Source: Chitinophagaceae bacterium (lineage in GTDB: Bacteria; Bacteroidota; Bacteroidia; Chitinophagales; Chitinophagaceae). From it: a stretch of 64,000 nucleotides of DNA. This document shows positions 5,820 through 14,621 of this stretch, piece after piece. The translations under genes were made by a program, and so were the position numbers. The stretch's first letter is position 1. Each line of letters starts with the position of its first letter. A model generated the notes under the pieces. That model was given only the letters and a program-made list of their open reading frames with translations, was not told the origin of the DNA and did no database searches. The stretch lies in the NCBI GenBank assembly GCA_004173235.1, contig SEAC01000007.1, positions 1-64,000 of the forward strand, read 5' to 3'.

Positions 5820-8462
5820 ATGAACACGACTCTTTCGAAGAACTACGAGCCGGGGCAGGTAGAAGAAACCTGGTCTGCCCACTGGGAGCAAAAAGGCTAT
5901 TTCCACAGCACGCCCGACGAGCGTCCGCCGTTTACCGTGGTGATACCGCCGCCCAACGTCACCGGCGTGCTCCACATGGGCCACACCCTAAATGAAACCG
6001 TGCAGGACGTGCTTGTGCGCCATGCGCGCATGAGCGGCTTCAACGCGTGCTGGGTGCCCGGCTCCGACCACGCGTCCATCGCCACCGAAGCCAAAGTGGT
6101 GCAGATGCTGGAGAAAGAACAGGGCATCAAAAAAAGCCAGCTCTCACGCGAGGAATTCCTGAAGCACGCTTTCGAGTGGAAAGAGAAATACGGCGGCATC
6201 ATCTACCAGCAGATCCGCCGGCTCGGTTGCTCGGTTGATTGGAACCGCGTTACGTTCACCATGGACCATCACTACTATGAAGCGGTAATCAAAGTGTTTG
6301 TAGACCTGTACGAAAAAGGACTCATCTACCGCGGCGCACGCATGATCAACTGGGATCCTGCTGCGAAGACCGCGCTTTCGGATGAGGAAGTGGAATACAA
6401 AGACATCACCGGCAAGCTGTATTACGTGCGCTACAAAGTGCAGGACAGCGACGAATACATCACCATCGCAACGCAGCGACCGGAGACCATCATGGGCGAC
6501 ACTGCGGTGTGCGTGAACCCCTCGGACGAACGCTATGCACATCTGAAAGGCAAGAAGATCATTGTGCCGCTCGTAAACCGCGCCGTACCGATCATCTTCG
6601 ACGAATACGTGGACCCTGCGTTCGGTACGGGCGCGCTTAAGGTGACACCCGCGCACGACATCAACGACTATAACCTCGGCCTCAAGCACGGCCTGCCTAC
6701 CATCGACACCCTCAACGAAGACGGCACGCTCAGCGCCGCCGCGGAGGTGTTCGTGGGTATGGACCGCTTTGAGGCACGCAAGGCTTCGGTAGAGCAGCTT
6801 CGCTCCGACGGAGCCCTTGTGAAGGAAGAAGAATACAGCACGCGCCTTGGCTTTTCGCAGCGCTCGAGCGCAGTAGTAGAGCCACGCATCTCCACGCAGT
6901 GGTTTGTAAAAATGCAGCACTTCGCGGGGCTTGCCCTCGATGCGGTAAGCAGCGGCGAAGTGAAGATCCATCCCGAAGAACGTTTCCTCGCTACGTATAA
7001 ATACTGGCTGGAGAACATCAAGGACTGGTGCATCTCGCGCCAGCTGTGGTGGGGCCAGCGCATTCCCGCCTGGTATGCGCCCGACGGATCTTTCGTCGTT
7101 GCCGAAACCCGCGAAAAAGCGTTGGAAAAATTCGAAGAAAAAGCTGCTCACGGCTCACGGCTGACGGCTGACGACCTCTCCCAGGACGAGGACGTGCTCG
7201 ACACCTGGTTCTCTTCGTGGCTCTGGCCGATGGAAGTGTTCAACGGCATCCGGAACCCGGGCAACAAGGAGATCGAATACTACTATCCCACCAACGTGCT
7301 CGTTACCGGACAGGACATCATCTTCTTTTGGGTGGCGCGGATGATAATGGCGGGCATGGAATACAAGCAGGAGCGCCCCTTCGAGCACGTGTACTTCACC
7401 GGCATGGTGCGCGACAAGCAGGGACGCAAGATGAGCAAGAGCCTCGGCAACTCGCCCGACCTGCTCGATCTTATCGACCGGTTTGGCGCCGATGCCGTTC
7501 GCTTCGGCATCCTCATCTCCTCCCCCGCCGGCAACGATCTCCTCTTCGACGACTCGAGCTGCGAGCAGGGCCGCAACTTCAACAACAAGCTTTGGAATGC
7601 ACTGAAGCTGGTGAAGATGTGGGACCTTCGGCAAGCTCAGGACGACGAACCAAATAAAAAGGAATTGCCGTTCGCAGTGGAGTGGTTCGAGCAGCGCCTC
7701 AACCAGGTAAAGGCACAAGTGACCGAACAGATAAAAACCTTCCGTCTTTCGGAAGCGTTGAAGACCGTCTATTCGCTCATCTGGGACGACTTCTGCAGCT
7801 GGTACCTCGAATGGGCGAAGCCGGGTTTCGAGCAACCGATCGATAAGGTGGTGTACGAGAAAACGGTCTCTTTTTTCTCCGAGCTGATGCAACTGCTGCA
7901 TCCCTTCATGCCGTTCATCTCCGAAGAAATATACCACCAGCTCGGGGAGCGCACCGACGACCTGTGCGTGAAACAATTCACGCCTGCTATCGCTACCAAT
8001 TCGAAGATCATCGGTCAGGGAACGTTGCTGCAGGAAGCCATTTCGGCCATCCGCGATGCGCGGGTGAAGAACAACCTGAAGCCGAAGGAAGCGGTGACGC
8101 TGGCCATCCAGAGCGACAACAACGCACCGTTCGAAGCCATCAGCGCCATCCTTGAAAAGCAGGTGAACGCTGAAGTTCGTTTCACCAGCGAGCCCGTGGC
8201 GAATTCGATCGCGGTGGTACTCGGTACCAATAAGTTCTACATCACTTCGGAGCAGGCCATCGACACCACCGTGCAAAAAGAGCAGCTCCTCAACGACCTC
8301 GAGTACCAGCAGGGCTTCCTCGCTTCGGTAGAAAAGAAGCTATCCAACGAGCGTTTTGTGCAAAATGCCAAACCCGAGGTAGTAGACGCGGAACGCAAGA
8401 AGGCGAGCGACGCCACGCAGAAGATCGAGGCCATTCAAAAGAGCCTTGCGCTCCTGGGATAA
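5820..8462 (+). CDS. valS: Valyl-tRNA synthetase
   Basis: 880 residues, the normal bacterial length. Class I signatures are VLHMGHTLN (HIGH motif, about residue 45) and GRKMSKSLGNSPD (KMSKS). The editing domain (about 180-340), the DEDVLDTWFSSWLWP block and a C-terminal coiled-coil arm (about 810-880) are all present. It charges tRNA-Val in the cytoplasm. Two variable loops carry repeat DNA in frame: residues 442-452 are encoded by CGGCTCA-family heptamers (7146-7173), and residues about 602-610 by a REP-like element (7625-7646). The frame and all catalytic motifs are intact, so the gene should be functional. It is monocistronic. Confidence 0.98.
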   Translation: MNTTLSKNYEPGQVEETWSAHWEQKGYFHSTPDERPPFTVVIPPPNVTGVLHMGHTLNETVQDVLVRHARMSGFNACWVPGSDHASIATEAKVVQMLEKEQGIKKSQLSREEFLKHAFEWKEKYGGIIYQQIRRLGCSVDWNRVTFTMDHHYYEAVIKVFVDLYEKGLIYRGARMINWDPAAKTALSDEEVEYKDITGKLYYVRYKVQDSDEYITIATQRPETIMGDTAVCVNPSDERYAHLKGKKIIVPLVNRAVPIIFDEYVDPAFGTGALKVTPAHDINDYNLGLKHGLPTIDTLNEDGTLSAAAEVFVGMDRFEARKASVEQLRSDGALVKEEEYSTRLGFSQRSSAVVEPRISTQWFVKMQHFAGLALDAVSSGEVKIHPEERFLATYKYWLENIKDWCISRQLWWGQRIPAWYAPDGSFVVAETREKALEKFEEKAAHGSRLTADDLSQDEDVLDTWFSSWLWPMEVFNGIRNPGNKEIEYYYPTNVLVTGQDIIFFWVARMIMAGMEYKQERPFEHVYFTGMVRDKQGRKMSKSLGNSPDLLDLIDRFGADAVRFGILISSPAGNDLLFDDSSCEQGRNFNNKLWNALKLVKMWDLRQAQDDEPNKKELPFAVEWFEQRLNQVKAQVTEQIKTFRLSEALKTVYSLIWDDFCSWYLEWAKPGFEQPIDKVVYEKTVSFFSELMQLLHPFMPFISEEIYHQLGERTDDLCVKQFTPAIATNSKIIGQGTLLQEAISAIRDARVKNNLKPKEAVTLAIQSDNNAPFEAISAILEKQVNAEVRFTSEPVANSIAVVLGTNKFYITSEQAIDTTVQKEQLLNDLEYQQGFLASVEKKLSNERFVQNAKPEVVDAERKKASDATQKIEAIQKSLALLG
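7146..7173 (+). repeat. Heptamer array inside valS
   Basis: Four tandem heptamers of the CGGCTCA/CGGCTGA type, in frame, encode AHGSRLTAD. The sequence matches the intergenic arrays at 4046-4074 and 5769-5798 almost base for base. It lies in a loop before the conserved DEDVLDTWFSS block. Confidence 0.85.
7625..7646 (+). repeat. REP-like element inside valS
   Basis: The stretch CCTTCGGCAAGCTCAGGA plus GAC closely matches the complement of the element between groES and groEL (18679-18717, TCATCCTGAGC...GAAGG). It codes for DLRQAQDDE in a variable loop of ValRS. Confidence 0.6.
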
Positions 8463-8500
8463 GCAAACACGAAGACTTCGAAACGCAGAATTTGTATATA

Positions 8501-8524
8501 GGCCCGCTCAGCGGGCCTTTTTCT
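8501..8524 (+). terminator. Intrinsic terminator of valS
   Basis: Perfect 7-bp G/C stem GGCCCGC/GCGGGCC with a TCA loop and a T-rich tail, 38 bases after the valS stop. Confidence 0.9.
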
Positions 8525-8554
8525 GTGTGCGTCATCTCCGAGCGTTGCACGTGC

Positions 8555-8583
8555 AAAAAAAGCCCCGGCAAAATGCCAGGGCT
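8555..8583 (-). terminator. Intrinsic terminator of secDF
   Basis: Stem AGCCCCGGCA/TGCCAGGGCT with one mismatch and an AAA loop (8561-8583). On the minus strand it is followed by seven T (8555-8561). It lies 25 bases past the secDF stop. Confidence 0.85.
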
Positions 8584-8607
8584 TTCATAAAGTGCGATTG
8601 TGAATGC

Positions 8608-11562
8608 TTAGTGCTTCGCAAGTTCCTTCTTCTTCGCAGGTTCAACCGACGCAACCGTCTCGGCTTCGCCACCGAGGGAGCGCTTGCCCCCCATATCCAC
8701 AAGGATCGGGGCCGCAACGAAGATGGAGGAATAGCAACCGGTGATCACACCGATCAGCATCGCGAAGGCAAAACCGCGCGTTACTTCACCACCTACCAGG
8801 AAGAGGATGAGGATGGTGAGGAACACCGTCAGCGAGGTCATGATGGTGCGGCTCAGCGTTTCGTTGATCGCCTTGTTGATGATCACCTCTTTCGGGGCAC
8901 CCACCATCTGGCGGCTGTATTCGCGGATACGGTCGAACACGATCACGGTATCGTTCATCGAGAAACCGATCACCGTAAGAACGGCAGCGATGAAGTGCTG
9001 GTCGATCTCAAGCGGGAACGGAACTACGTTGCGGAGGAACGAGAACACAGCCAGCGTCACGAGCACGTCGTGCAGCAGGGCCACGATCGTACCCATCGAG
9101 TAGCGCCAGTCGCGGAAGCGGATGAAGATGTAAAGACAGATGATGAGGATCGAGAAGAGGGTTGCCTGAAGGGCGCCGCTCTTCAGGTCATCGGAGATCG
9201 TCGGCAGCACCTTCGTCATACCGAGCTTGTTCTGCTTGTCGAACTGCTCGTAGGTAGTACCTGCCGGCAGGTGTTTGGTCAGACCCGCCATCAGCTTGCT
9301 TTCCACCAGGGAGTCGGCAATGGCGCGCGTGTCGGTGATGAGGTAGGAAGTGGTGATGTCGAGGTGGTTGTTGGCACCGATCGTTTTGATAACGGGGTTT
9401 TCACCGAACGACTCTTTCAGATCGTCGCGCACTTCGTCCACATTCACAGGCTTGTCGAAACGAACGATGTAGCTGCGGCCGCCTTTGAATTCCACGCCTT
9501 CGTCGAAGCCGTTGAAGAAGGAAGCAACGCCGAGACCGAGTACAATGAACGAGATGATATAGGCAACCTTGCGGTACTCGATGAATTTGTAAGCAGCATG
9601 CTTGAACACGCGCTTCGAAACACCGGTGAAGTATTCAAGGTGGCGCTTCTTGCTGGTGAACATATCACTCACCCAGCGGCTAACGAGGATGCCGCAGAAC
9701 AGCGACAGCAGGATACCGATGATCTGCGTGGTGGCAAAGCCCTTTACAGGACCGAGACCGAACGAGAACAGGATGATGGCGGTGAGGAGGGTCGTAACGT
9801 GGGCGTCGAGCACCGGCGGCAGCGAGCGGCGATAGCCTTCGCTTACGGCAACCTGGTAACTCTTGCCGCGCGTCAGTTCTTCCTTGATACGCTCATAGAT
9901 AATTACGTTGGTGTCCACCGCCATACCGATCGTAAGCACGAGGCCGGCGATACCGGGAGCCGTGAGCGTTGCGCCCAGGCCGGTGAGGATGCCAATGGTA
10001 AAGAGGAGGTTGAGAATGAGGGCAATGTTGGCCACCCATCCGCTCGTGTTGTAATAAACAAGCATCAGGAGGAAGATCACCACGAAGGAGAGGCCGAAGG
10101 CCATCATACCGCCTTTGATAGCGTCTTTACCGAGGGTCGGTCCTACCACCTGTTCGGCAACGATCTTGGCCGGGGCGGGCAGCTTACCTGCCTTCAGGAT
10201 GTTGGCAAGGTCTTTTGCTTCTGCGGGCGAGAAGGAACCGGAGATGCTGGACGAGCCGCCGTCGATGCGGTCGTTCACGCGGGGAGCGGAGTATACTACG
10301 TTGTCGAGCACGATGGCGATGCAGCGGCCTTTGTTGGCACCCGTCATGTCGCCCCAGATGCGGGCAGCGGTCGGGTTCATCTTCATCGTTACTTCGGCCT
10401 GGTTGGTCACCTGGTCGTAGTCGTCGCGGGCATCCACGATCGCTTCGCCTTCCAGCTTGGCTTTATCGCGGCCGTTGGTCTTGAGGCCGTGGATGGCCAC
10501 GAATTCAGCGGTCTTGTTGTCTTTTGTTTCCGGCATGCCGTACGCAAACACGATGTCGGCAGGGAAGCTCGCGCGAACAGCGGGGTTTTCGAGGTACGAA
10601 CGAACAAGCGCTGTGTCGTTGGTCTTTACATAACCAATGAGGCCGTAGTCGGCGTTGGCCGGCTGGATGTACTGGAACAGCGACTGGCGCTTTGCAGCAG
10701 CAGCGGCGCTTGTATCCTGCGCCGAAAGCGTATCGCCACCCATCACCTTGTTGAAGGCAACGTCGGCAGCCTGCAGGGAGGTTACGAGCTCACTGATATT
10801 ATAGGTTTCCCAGAACTGGAGGTTGGCCGAAGACTGGAGGTACTTGCGCACGCGCTCCTGGTCTTGCACGCCGGGCAGTTCCACCGTGATGATGCCGCGG
10901 TCGCGGTCGGGGTTGATGTTGGGTTGAGCCACACCGAACTGGTCGATACGGGTGTGGAGCACGCGGAAGGTGCGGTCGAATGCATCGTAAGCTTCAGCAC
11001 GGATCGCTGTTTCTACCTGGTCGTTGGTAGCGTTGGGCTTGATGCGGTCCTGTCCGGCAACGGCGAAGAGCGAAGCGAGCTTCCCGTTGGGAGCCAGTTT
11101 CTGGTATTCGCGGCGGAAGAGGGATACGAAGTCGGCGTTGCTGTTGGCCTTTGCAGCCTGCGCATTGTCGAGGGCCTGAACGAACACGGGGTCTTTCGAC
11201 TTGTTCGCCATCGACTCGAGCAGTCCGCGCAGCTCTACTTCGAGCGTTACGTTGATACCGCCCTGCAGGTCGAGGCCGAGGTTGAGCTCGTTCTCTTTGG
11301 CCGACTTGTAGCTGATGGCGCCGGTGGGGCCGTAGTGAACGGTAACGCCCTTCGTGCTGTCGAGCAGTCGCTTGTAGCGGGCGTCGAGTGCCGCATCATA
11401 CACATCCTTGGGGGCGCCCTTATAGTTGAAGTTGGTGTAGGCTTTCGCCTTCGACATCATCTTATTTTCATGGCTGCGCACTACCCAGGTGAAGGATAAT
11501 TCATAGATCGAGTACAGGATAAGCAGGATCGTGAAGAAACGGACCAGGCCTTTCAATTGCAT
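8608..11562 (-). CDS. secDF: Protein translocase SecDF (fused SecD and SecF)
   Basis: 984 residues fuse SecD (N-terminal half, with a long periplasmic P1 region and the motif VTLEVELRGL near residue 105) and SecF (C-terminal half, beginning around residue 650 with the FKGGRSYIVRFD stretch). Each half has the six-helix RND-like bundle; the SecD half has GMAVDTNVIIYERIKEE and the SecF half has IGFSMNDTVIVFDRIRE, both typical. The protein sits in the inner membrane and uses proton flow to help pull exported proteins from SecYEG. The fusion is usual in Bacteroidota. It is a single gene with its own -7 box and terminator; yajC is encoded separately at 13818. Confidence 0.97.
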   Translation of the reverse strand: MQLKGLVRFFTILLILYSIYELSFTWVVRSHENKMMSKAKAYTNFNYKGAPKDVYDAALDARYKRLLDSTKGVTVHYGPTGAISYKSAKENELNLGLDLQGGINVTLEVELRGLLESMANKSKDPVFVQALDNAQAAKANSNADFVSLFRREYQKLAPNGKLASLFAVAGQDRIKPNATNDQVETAIRAEAYDAFDRTFRVLHTRIDQFGVAQPNINPDRDRGIITVELPGVQDQERVRKYLQSSANLQFWETYNISELVTSLQAADVAFNKVMGGDTLSAQDTSAAAAAKRQSLFQYIQPANADYGLIGYVKTNDTALVRSYLENPAVRASFPADIVFAYGMPETKDNKTAEFVAIHGLKTNGRDKAKLEGEAIVDARDDYDQVTNQAEVTMKMNPTAARIWGDMTGANKGRCIAIVLDNVVYSAPRVNDRIDGGSSSISGSFSPAEAKDLANILKAGKLPAPAKIVAEQVVGPTLGKDAIKGGMMAFGLSFVVIFLLMLVYYNTSGWVANIALILNLLFTIGILTGLGATLTAPGIAGLVLTIGMAVDTNVIIYERIKEELTRGKSYQVAVSEGYRRSLPPVLDAHVTTLLTAIILFSFGLGPVKGFATTQIIGILLSLFCGILVSRWVSDMFTSKKRHLEYFTGVSKRVFKHAAYKFIEYRKVAYIISFIVLGLGVASFFNGFDEGVEFKGGRSYIVRFDKPVNVDEVRDDLKESFGENPVIKTIGANNHLDITTSYLITDTRAIADSLVESKLMAGLTKHLPAGTTYEQFDKQNKLGMTKVLPTISDDLKSGALQATLFSILIICLYIFIRFRDWRYSMGTIVALLHDVLVTLAVFSFLRNVVPFPLEIDQHFIAAVLTVIGFSMNDTVIVFDRIREYSRQMVGAPKEVIINKAINETLSRTIMTSLTVFLTILILFLVGGEVTRGFAFAMLIGVITGCYSSIFVAAPILVDMGGKRSLGGEAETVASVEPAKKKELAKH

Positions 11563-11584
11563 ACACGGGTTTTTTAAAGAGGGG

Positions 11585-11592
11585 CAAATATA
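11585..11592 (-). promoter_or_regulatory. -7 promoter box for secDF
   Basis: TATATTTG read on the minus strand, a perfect TAnnTTTG, 22 nt before the secDF start codon. Confidence 0.65.
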
Positions 11593-11777
11593 GCCTTTTC
11601 GGTCAGAAATCCCCGCAATTCTTCGACTACTCCGAAGCGTGTAATCGGCCAGTAGACAAGGGATTGCGGCGGTTTGCAGAATCGGCCCGCCGCGGCAAGC
11701 GCAGCCGCCCCACTGAAGTGCTTAAAAACGGCTCCGGCAACGATTGCGAAAAAAGAAAAGGCGCTTGCGTATTTCCT

Positions 11778-11785
11778 TACTTTTG
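11778..11785 (+). promoter_or_regulatory. -7 promoter box for the aminotransferase gene
   Basis: TACTTTTG fits TAnnTTTG and lies 18 nt before the ATG at 11804. It excludes the in-frame ATG at 11744 as the start. Confidence 0.65.
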
Positions 11786-11803
11786 CCCCTTTCCCGCCCG
11801 CCC

Positions 11804-12994
11804 ATGGAATTAGCTGCACGATTGCTCCTGTTCAACGAACCCGAAACACTCCGAATGGCCAAGCTCGGCCGCGAACTTCGCGCGCAGGGCATCGACCTCG
11901 TCGACCTCAGCCTCGGAGAGCCCGACTTCGACACGCCCCAACACATTAAGGACGCCGCCAAAAAGGCCATCGACGACAACTGGAGTCACTACACGCCGGT
12001 TTCCGGCTACCTCGACCTGCGCGAGGCCATCTGTGGCAAGTTCCGTCGCGACAATGGGCTCGACTACACCCCCGACCAGATCGTAGTGAGCACGGGCGCC
12101 AAGCAAAGCCTGGCCAATGCCGTTCTCGCCGTCATCAACAAGGGCGACGAAGTGATCATCCCCACTCCTTTCTGGGTGACGTACGAAGCGTTGGTGCAAC
12201 TTGCCGAAGGCAAGGTTGTGAAGATCCAGTCCTCGCTCGAGAACGCGTACAAGATCACGCCCGCGCAGCTCGAAGCAGCCATCACGCCAAGGACGCGCCT
12301 CTTTATGTTCTCGTCGCCCTGCAACCCCAGCGGCGCGGTGTACGACAAGAGCGAACTGCAGGCACTGGCCGAAGTTTTCCGTAAGTACCCGAACATCCTC
12401 GTCATTTCCGACGAGATCTACGAATACATTAACTATTGCGGCTGCAACGAAAGCATCGCGCAGTTTGAGTGGATGAAGGAGCGCACCATCGTCATCAACG
12501 GCCTTTCGAAAGGCTTCGCTATGACTGGCTGGCGCCTCGGCTATATGGCCGCACCTAAAGAAATTGCCAGGGCCTGCGACAAGTTGCAGGGCCAGTTTAC
12601 CAGCGGCACCAACGCCGTAACGCAGCGCGCAGCCATCGTGGCGCTCACTGCGCCGCTGGATGCTACGCACACAATGGTGGCTGAATTCTCCCGCCGCCGT
12701 ACGCGCGTGCTCGAGCTGATGAAGGAGATTCCGGGCTTCCGCTTCGCATCGCCGGATGGCGCGTTCTATGCGTTTCCTTGCGTAGATGCGTATTTCGGAA
12801 AAAGCGATGGCGAAGAGACCGTCAACAACGCCAGCGACCTGGCGATGTACCTGCTCAACAAAGGCCACGTTAACACGGTCACGGGTTCCGCCTTCGGCGA
12901 CGACAAATGCCTGCGGTTTTCGTTTGCCAACAGCATGGAAAATATTGAGAAGGGATTTGCGCGTATCAAGGATGCGCTGGCGAAGCTGGGGTAG
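11804..12994 (+). CDS. Class I aminotransferase (aspartate aminotransferase type)
   Basis: 396 residues of the PLP-dependent fold-type I family. Visible hallmarks are LSLGEPDFDTP (residues 36-44), the phosphate-binding STGAKQSL, the Asn in SSPCNPSG, Asp203 in ISDEIYE, and the PLP lysine Lys236 in NGLSKGFAMTGWRLGY. C-terminal Arg in CLRFSFA binds the substrate carboxylate. It most resembles the I-gamma aspartate aminotransferases. Cytoplasmic amino-acid metabolism is likely; substrate specificity is inferred, not shown. The start is set by the promoter box and the usual N-terminus. It stands alone. Confidence 0.9.
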   Translation: MELAARLLLFNEPETLRMAKLGRELRAQGIDLVDLSLGEPDFDTPQHIKDAAKKAIDDNWSHYTPVSGYLDLREAICGKFRRDNGLDYTPDQIVVSTGAKQSLANAVLAVINKGDEVIIPTPFWVTYEALVQLAEGKVVKIQSSLENAYKITPAQLEAAITPRTRLFMFSSPCNPSGAVYDKSELQALAEVFRKYPNILVISDEIYEYINYCGCNESIAQFEWMKERTIVINGLSKGFAMTGWRLGYMAAPKEIARACDKLQGQFTSGTNAVTQRAAIVALTAPLDATHTMVAEFSRRRTRVLELMKEIPGFRFASPDGAFYAFPCVDAYFGKSDGEETVNNASDLAMYLLNKGHVNTVTGSAFGDDKCLRFSFANSMENIEKGFARIKDALAKLG

Positions 12995-12999
12995 CGAAA

Positions 13000-13110
13000 G
13001 AACGCAGATTCACCTTCGGTGAATACGCAGATTGTTATGATCTATTATGATTTGCTTACGCATGATCTCAAATCTGCGCCTATCATAAAAATCACAAAAA
13101 ATCTGGAGCC
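13000..13110. repeat. ACGCAGATT-type degenerate repeats between convergent genes
   Basis: The stretch contains AACGCAGATT, TACGCAGATT and, reversed, AATCTGCG plus the AT-rich words ATGATCTATTATGA and ATGATCT. The same words occur in the inverted element at 34441-34543. It lies between the convergent aminotransferase and coaE genes and overlaps the coaE 3' end. Confidence 0.55.
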
Positions 13111-13721
13111 TGGCCCGACACAGCGGGGTTCTTTCTCTTTGCCAGCGCGAGCAGCTTTTCATGCAGCGCAAGCACCTGCGGGATCACGAGCTGCTGCTCG
13201 TCGTTGCTGATCACGAAATCGCACAACTTCATTTTCATGTCTGCATCTACCTGCCGCTTCATGCGTGCAAGCACTTCCTCGCGCGTGGCGGCATCGCGCT
13301 GCATGGCGCGCTGGAGGCGGATGTGCACGGGAGCGTCTACGCCGATCACATAGTCGAGGCCGGCGGCGGAACCAGTTTCGAAAAGCAATGCCGCCTCTTT
13401 GAGTGCATAAGGGGCGCTCTGCGCTTCCATCCAGGCGGTTGCATCGGCGATGGTGGGCGGGTGTGCAATGGCATTGAGTTGCCCAAGCTTTTCGGCATCG
13501 TTGAAAACGATCGAGGCAAGGGCGCCCCTATCGAGCTTTCCGTCTTTGTAAATCGAGGCGCCGAACTGCCGCTGCAACGCCTCCTTCAAGCCGGCGTGTG
13601 TGTCGTACAGTCGCTTGGTAGCCGCGTCGGCGTCGTACACCGGGATGCCCAGCAGCCCAAACACCTTTGCTACCGTGGTCTTGCCGCTGCCAATGCCTCC
13701 TGTGATCCCGACCTTAAGCAT
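13092..13721 (-). CDS. coaE: Dephospho-CoA kinase
   Basis: 209 residues with the P-loop GITGGIGSGKTT at residues 5-16, the ADAATKRLYD dephospho-CoA-binding segment and the Arg-rich lid (RLQRAMQRDAATREEVLARM). It catalyses the last step of coenzyme A synthesis, ATP-dependent phosphorylation of dephospho-CoA. It is the last gene of a minus-strand run nusB-DUF1573-yajC-coaE, an order often kept in Bacteroidota. A heptamer-repeat gap of about 95 bp separates it from yajC. Confidence 0.95.
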   Translation of the reverse strand: MLKVGITGGIGSGKTTVAKVFGLLGIPVYDADAATKRLYDTHAGLKEALQRQFGASIYKDGKLDRGALASIVFNDAEKLGQLNAIAHPPTIADATAWMEAQSAPYALKEAALLFETGSAAGLDYVIGVDAPVHIRLQRAMQRDAATREEVLARMKRQVDADMKMKLCDFVISNDEQQLVIPQVLALHEKLLALAKRKNPAVSGQAPDFL

Positions 13722-13726
13722 AATTC

Positions 13727-13797
13727 AAAATTAAAAAGTCAAAAATCAAATAATCGGTTTCGCCGCAAGGGCTTTTGACTTTTGACTTTTGACTTTT
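13727..13797. repeat. TTTGACT-family heptamer arrays in inverted arrangement
   Basis: Left arm (13727-13750) has AAAGTCAAAAATCAAA; right arm (13771-13797) has four tandem CTTTTGA heptamers. The spacer is about 20 bases. The same words occur at 45742-45761 and 53424-53442. Confidence 0.8.
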
Positions 13798-13817
13798 TCC
13801 TGTTCGAGGAAAGGGGA

Positions 13818-14141
13818 TTATTTCTTGTCTGCTACAGTCGCCGCAGGCTTATTGAGGTTTTGCGTCATCTCCATCGAAATAGAAGAGCGCTCCATTTTGA
13901 GATACGAGCCGGGAGAGATCTCGAGGTCGATGGTACCATCTTCGTTCACGCGGCTCAACTTGCCGTGGATGCCCGCGATCGTTACTACCTTATCTCCTTT
14001 TTGCAGGCTTTCTGCAAACGACTTCTGCTGCTTCTGCCGCTTGGCTTGCGGGCGGATGAAAAAGAGCCAGAAAACGAGGATCATGCCCCCGATGAAAACG
14101 AACTGGAAGCCACCGCCTCCGCCTGTTTGTAATAGATACAT
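13818..14141 (-). CDS. yajC: Preprotein translocase subunit YajC
   Basis: 107 residues: one N-terminal membrane helix (GGMILVFWLFF, about residues 16-29) ending in the signature FIRPQAKRQKQQ, then a small soluble domain with GDKVVTIAGIHGKL. YajC associates with SecDF in the inner membrane and is not essential. It overlaps the same operon as DUF1573 (18 bp gap) and nusB. Confidence 0.95.
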   Translation of the reverse strand: MYLLQTGGGGGFQFVFIGGMILVFWLFFIRPQAKRQKQQKSFAESLQKGDKVVTIAGIHGKLSRVNEDGTIDLEISPGSYLKMERSSISMEMTQNLNKPAATVADKK

Positions 14142-14159
14142 AGTTGCTGGTTAAATCGT

Positions 14160-14591
14160 TTATTGCGTTCCCACCTCCACGTCGAAGGTGAGTTCATGAA
14201 GTGTGTTGGGTTTCGTGTTGGCCTGCACCATCACGTTCTTGTGCTGCGTTCCGGGGCGTCCTTCGCTGTTGAAGGTAGCGCGGATGCGGCCCTCGGCGCC
14301 GGGTGCAACGGGCGCTTCCGGCTTTTCGGCAACGGTGCAACCGCAGCCTGCCTGCGCCTTTTCGATCACGAGCGGCTTATTGCCGGTGTTGCGAAAACGC
14401 CAGATCACTTCCACCTGCGCTCCTTCCATCACCTTGCCGAGATTGAGCGCGCTGTCGATCCATTCCACGCTCGTGAAGCTGGTAGAATCGATGGCGCGTC
14501 CTGCCGCGGCGGAAGTTCCGGGCTTGCTGTCGCTACCAGAGCAGGATGCGAGCAGTGCAGCGATGAAGAGCGTGGAGAGAATCGTTTTCAT
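14160..14591 (-). CDS. DUF1573 domain lipoprotein
   Basis: 143 residues. A lipoprotein signal peptide with lipobox LLASC puts the lipidated Cys at 17. The mature part is one DUF1573 (ASPM/SPD2/Hydin-like immunoglobulin) domain with the hallmarks FRNTGNKPLVIEKAQAGCGCT and GRIRATFNSEGRPG, including the C-x-C pair. Function is unknown; the domain is very common in Bacteroidota envelopes. It sits between nusB and yajC, and its own -7 box at 14609 suggests an internal promoter. Confidence 0.88.
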   Translation of the reverse strand: MKTILSTLFIAALLASCSGSDSKPGTSAAAGRAIDSTSFTSVEWIDSALNLGKVMEGAQVEVIWRFRNTGNKPLVIEKAQAGCGCTVAEKPEAPVAPGAEGRIRATFNSEGRPGTQHKNVMVQANTKPNTLHELTFDVEVGTQ

Positions 14592-14608
14592 TCCTTTCGG
14601 TTGAGGCG

Positions 14609-14616
14609 CAAAAATA
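14609..14616 (-). promoter_or_regulatory. -7 promoter box for the DUF1573 gene
   Basis: TATTTTTG on the minus strand, 17 nt before the start codon. It lies in the short gap after nusB, so DUF1573-yajC can be transcribed without nusB. Confidence 0.6.
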
Positions 14617-14621
14617 GTGGC

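Noticed and set aside
8446-11499. A 1017-codon open frame antisense to secDF
   Set aside because: Mirror image of a clear real gene; its protein is His/Glu/Arg-rich and has no family features. High G+C genes often leave such antisense frames.
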